A DNA stretch of 64,000 nt from Actimicrobium sp034313845 (lineage in GTDB: Bacteria; Pseudomonadota; Gammaproteobacteria; Burkholderiales; Burkholderiaceae_D), in the NCBI RefSeq assembly GCF_034313845.1, contig NZ_JAVIWN010000003.1; one strand, written 5' to 3'. Positions 63,001 to 64,000 of this stretch are shown here, piece after piece (positions within the stretch are counted from its first letter, which is position 1; every line of letters starts with the position of its first letter). Under the pieces are notes generated by a model that made no database searches, was not told the origin of the DNA, and saw only the letters and a program-made list of their open reading frames with translations. A program made the translations under genes and the position numbers.

Positions 63001-64000
63001 GACCAATACGGAATCAGACCGGTTGATCTATAACACTGACGGTCAGGTGACGGACAAGATCTCGTTCAACACAAGTAGTGGCCATGTCACGCAGGACGAC
63101 CAGTTTGATGTCACGACCAATACGGAATCAGACCGGTTAATTTATAACACTGCCGGTCAGGTGACGGACAAAATCTCGTTCGATACAAGTAGTGGCCATG
63201 TCACGCAGGCCGACCAGTTTGACATCACGACCAATACGGAATCAGACCGGTTAATTTATAACGCCGCTGGTCAGGAGACGGACAAGATTTCGTTCGACAC
63301 AAGTAGCGGCCATGTCACGCAGGACGACCAGTTTGACGTCACGACCAATACGGAATCAGACCGGTTGATCTATAACACTGCCGGTCAGGTGACGGACAAA
63401 ATCTCGTTCGATACAAGTAGCGGCCATGTCACGCAGGACGACCAGTTTGACGTCACGACCAATACGGAATCAGACCGGTTGATTTATAACACCGCCGGTC
63501 AGGTGACGGACAAGATCTCGTTCAACACAAGTGGCCACGAGACGCAAGATGATCAGTTCGACGTCACGACCAATACGGAATCAGACCGGTTGATTTTTAA
63601 CGCTGCCGGTCAGGAGACGGAAAAGATCTCGTTCAACACAAGTGGCCAAGTCACGCTGGATGATCATTCTATCTACACCACCACTACCACCACCGCCACC
63701 GGATCGCAGGACACGACCTCGACATCGGGCATCTCGAACACGAATTTCTACTCGCCTGGTTCCGACATCCCTCCGGAGACCTCTTCTAGCGGCAATAATG
63801 GCTTTGGCGCCGGCTCAGCACCGGCTGGTGTCTCCGACATCCCATCGCAGACCTCTTTTAGCGGCTTTTTTGGCTTTGTCGCCAACTCCTCAACGGCATC
63901 TATTGTTGGTCGCGATATTGATTCGATAGCACAGGATGATCTGACACACGCAGACCAGCAGGGTGCAGCCGCGGCAAAGAAGGGCTTGGTGCAAGTCCAG
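60062..64000 (+). CDS. Giant repeat-rich exoprotein with LysM-like domain (open at 3' end)
   Basis: From ATG at 60062 the frame stays open for 1313 codons to the end of the window. Residues 1-250 (LTTVQLQSARKLIDQGNLVG, then YMSSQGYGYADLAKGVV) are unrecognised and lack a signal peptide. Residues 288-323 resemble LysM (ITVADLLANNPGFKNPNNIP). Residues 432-845 are six 69-residue repeats with DSNGDGKID and DANKDGKAE, EF-hand-like calcium loops. Residues 920-1200 are 37/38-residue repeats (DQFDVTTNTESDRLIYN). The rest is S/T/G-rich. A type I or type VI secreted adhesin or toxin is the inference; any toxic C-terminus lies beyond the window. Confidence 0.8.
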   Translation, partial: MPNPLTTVQLQSARKLIDQGNLVGFYYYMSSQGYGYADLAKGVVECSLTNGGSTAQNFMVEAALAKGITLSPDKIKTIETGMAYGYADVLIKNSTLPSNGGFVKNDVTSQEAFNFHNSVFADNGLSIDVWTLYAPFKYLPPTTVEADWKATINPNNSAGISFMTGWMKDMQLTSTAANWSGSKDAGAINDWIQNVTFDSIKSITSAFTDVVGLTNASTACNSGTAEALIQIQQTATVAAASYVPPISSPTRPISSAFVTYTGAHTAVLNTSPNGKDYATLSDLVTLESGKGNKITVADLLANNPGFKNPNNIPVNTTLQIPNRNGSIVTYNAVNGSVITTNSTTGEYSVTTPNTMDSSGGWVVYSRTIDSTTGGFVVTQKQIDVQGKIVSEAIGHQDKNGNPAIETMTENVSKDTVGNKTDDIRDYTAAGTLKDDTITSTNATGTSVIKTVDSNGDGKIDLSTTTLDANKDGKAEKITTDTFNADGSKVNDVKNFTATGTLKDDTITSTNATGTSVIKTVDSNGDGKIDLSTTTLDANKDGKAEKITTDTFNADGSKVNDVKNFTATGTLKDDTITSTNATGTSVIKTVDSNGDGKIDLSTTTLDVNKDGKAEKITTDTFNADGSKVDDVKDFTATGTLKDDTTTSTNATGTSVIKTVDSNGDGKIDLSTTTLDANKDGKAEKITTDTFNADGSKVDDVKDFTATGTLKDETTTSTNATGTSVIKTVDSNGDGKIDLSTTTLDANKDGKAEKITTDTFNADGSKVDDVKDFTATGTLKDDTITSTNATGTSVIKTVDSNGDGKIDSSTTTLDANKDGKAEKITTDTFNADGSKVDDVKNFNATGTLASDTTVTLGSDGNKTIDYDSDGNGKVDESVKFNVQGVETDIIFFNNSTGFEAEHDEFDSQTGQKIDQLIFNAVGQVTDMISFDASGHITQEDQFDVTTNTESERLVYNAAGQVTDMISFSPSGYATQEDQFDVTTNTESDRLIYNTDGQVTDKISFNTSSGHVTQDDQFDVTTNTESDRLIYNTAGQVTDKISFDTSSGHVTQADQFDITTNTESDRLIYNAAGQETDKISFDTSSGHVTQDDQFDVTTNTESDRLIYNTAGQVTDKISFDTSSGHVTQDDQFDVTTNTESDRLIYNTAGQVTDKISFNTSGHETQDDQFDVTTNTESDRLIFNAAGQETEKISFNTSGQVTLDDHSIYTTTTTTATGSQDTTSTSGISNTNFYSPGSDIPPETSSSGNNGFGAGSAPAGVSDIPSQTSFSGFFGFVANSSTASIVGRDIDSIAQDDLTHADQQGAAAAKKGLVQVQ
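61355..62596 (+). repeat. Six tandem 207-bp repeats
   Basis: Period 207 bp (69 codons) exactly, with unit starts at 61355, 61562, 61769, 61976, 62183 and 62390. Units are almost identical, including synonymous positions, which points to recent expansion or gene conversion. Each encodes two acidic Ca-binding-like loops. A long antisense open frame here is a by-product of the repeat. Confidence 0.95.
62819..63670 (+). repeat. About eight tandem 111/114-bp repeats
   Basis: Unit starts are at 62819, 62930, 63041, 63155, 63269, 63383, 63497 and 63608; the last unit is incomplete. Units are 37 or 38 codons, the difference being one extra serine codon. The core GQVTDKISF, then DQFDVTTNTESDRLIYN, is highly conserved. 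In-frame length changes show the coding constraint is kept. Confidence 0.93.

Noticed and set aside
61355..63670. CRISPR array
   Set aside because: Repeats are long, contiguous, without unique spacers, and coding in one frame.

Overview
The window looks like a betaproteobacterial (Burkholderiales, perhaps Oxalobacteraceae-like) replicon. That placement is inferred from the gene families present (recC-recB-recD order, BKACE/GntR catabolic operon, YX-W rich lipoprotein, DUF4124-like and DUF1345 proteins), not from a marker gene. No rRNA, tRNA or CRISPR array was recognised.

Layout. 1-5.9 kb: the tail of an F-type conjugation operon (traF partial, traH, traG) plus two unknown membrane/exported genes, then a BrnT/BrnA toxin-antitoxin pair (6.1-6.7 kb). 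7-26.5 kb: a chromosome-like block with a McrA/DUF3883 restriction-like gene, a diguanylate cyclase, a WYL regulator, a HIT protein overlapping an HNH endonuclease, a lipoprotein, the overlapping recC-recB-recD operon (recB cut by one in-frame amber codon), a glutathione transferase, a slipin gene and an acetyltransferase gene that are each broken by a single in-frame TGA, and an intact RimJ-like acetyltransferase. 26.7-36.1 kb: a decayed plasmid/ICE-like region with two copies of an actin-like (ParM/StbA-type) partition gene and its small partner gene. One copy is reduced to fragments, with a Phd-VapC module sitting inside its partner gene. The region also holds a YhcG/DUF1016 nuclease pseudogene, a tyrosine recombinase and a phospholipase-D-type nuclease remnant. 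36.1-42 kb: a recombination module (SbcC-like, SbcD-like, Gp3-type directionality-factor-like) and a ParD/ParE pair. 42-51.7 kb: a YX-W rich lipoprotein, a 148-bp MITE-like element, a DUF1345 protein, a divergent GntR-controlled SDR/MFS/BKACE operon, a 5'-truncated umuC and an SRAP gene. 51.7-64 kb: a toxin-like accessory region.

Four near-identical copies of one 1.24-kb IS3-family element (27806, 29785, 54184, 57921) lie in the window, each with a clean 3-4 bp target duplication. A 67-bp end remnant lies at 35996, and an IS5-family element with a CTAA duplication lies at 56281. Removing them on paper restores broken genes and repeats.

The most unusual part is 52.3-64 kb. One conserved leader occurs three times. 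Each copy is followed by a different small exported protein (a lipoprotein, an LprI-like protein, an exported 30-kDa protein), and each small protein is followed closely by the start of another gene. Two of those following genes are cut off, one after a lipase-like FFAGFDG motif. The third is open to the end of the window: at least 1313 codons, with a LysM-like segment, six 207-bp repeats carrying EF-hand-like loops, and about eight 111/114-bp repeats. I read this as an array of exported-partner/large-exoprotein (possibly effector-immunity) cassettes. That function is inference.

A second theme is gene decay by single in-frame stops. recB, the slipin, a GNAT gene, vapC, the DUF1016 gene and both partition-gene copies each carry a TAG, TGA or TAA inside an otherwise continuing family reading frame.
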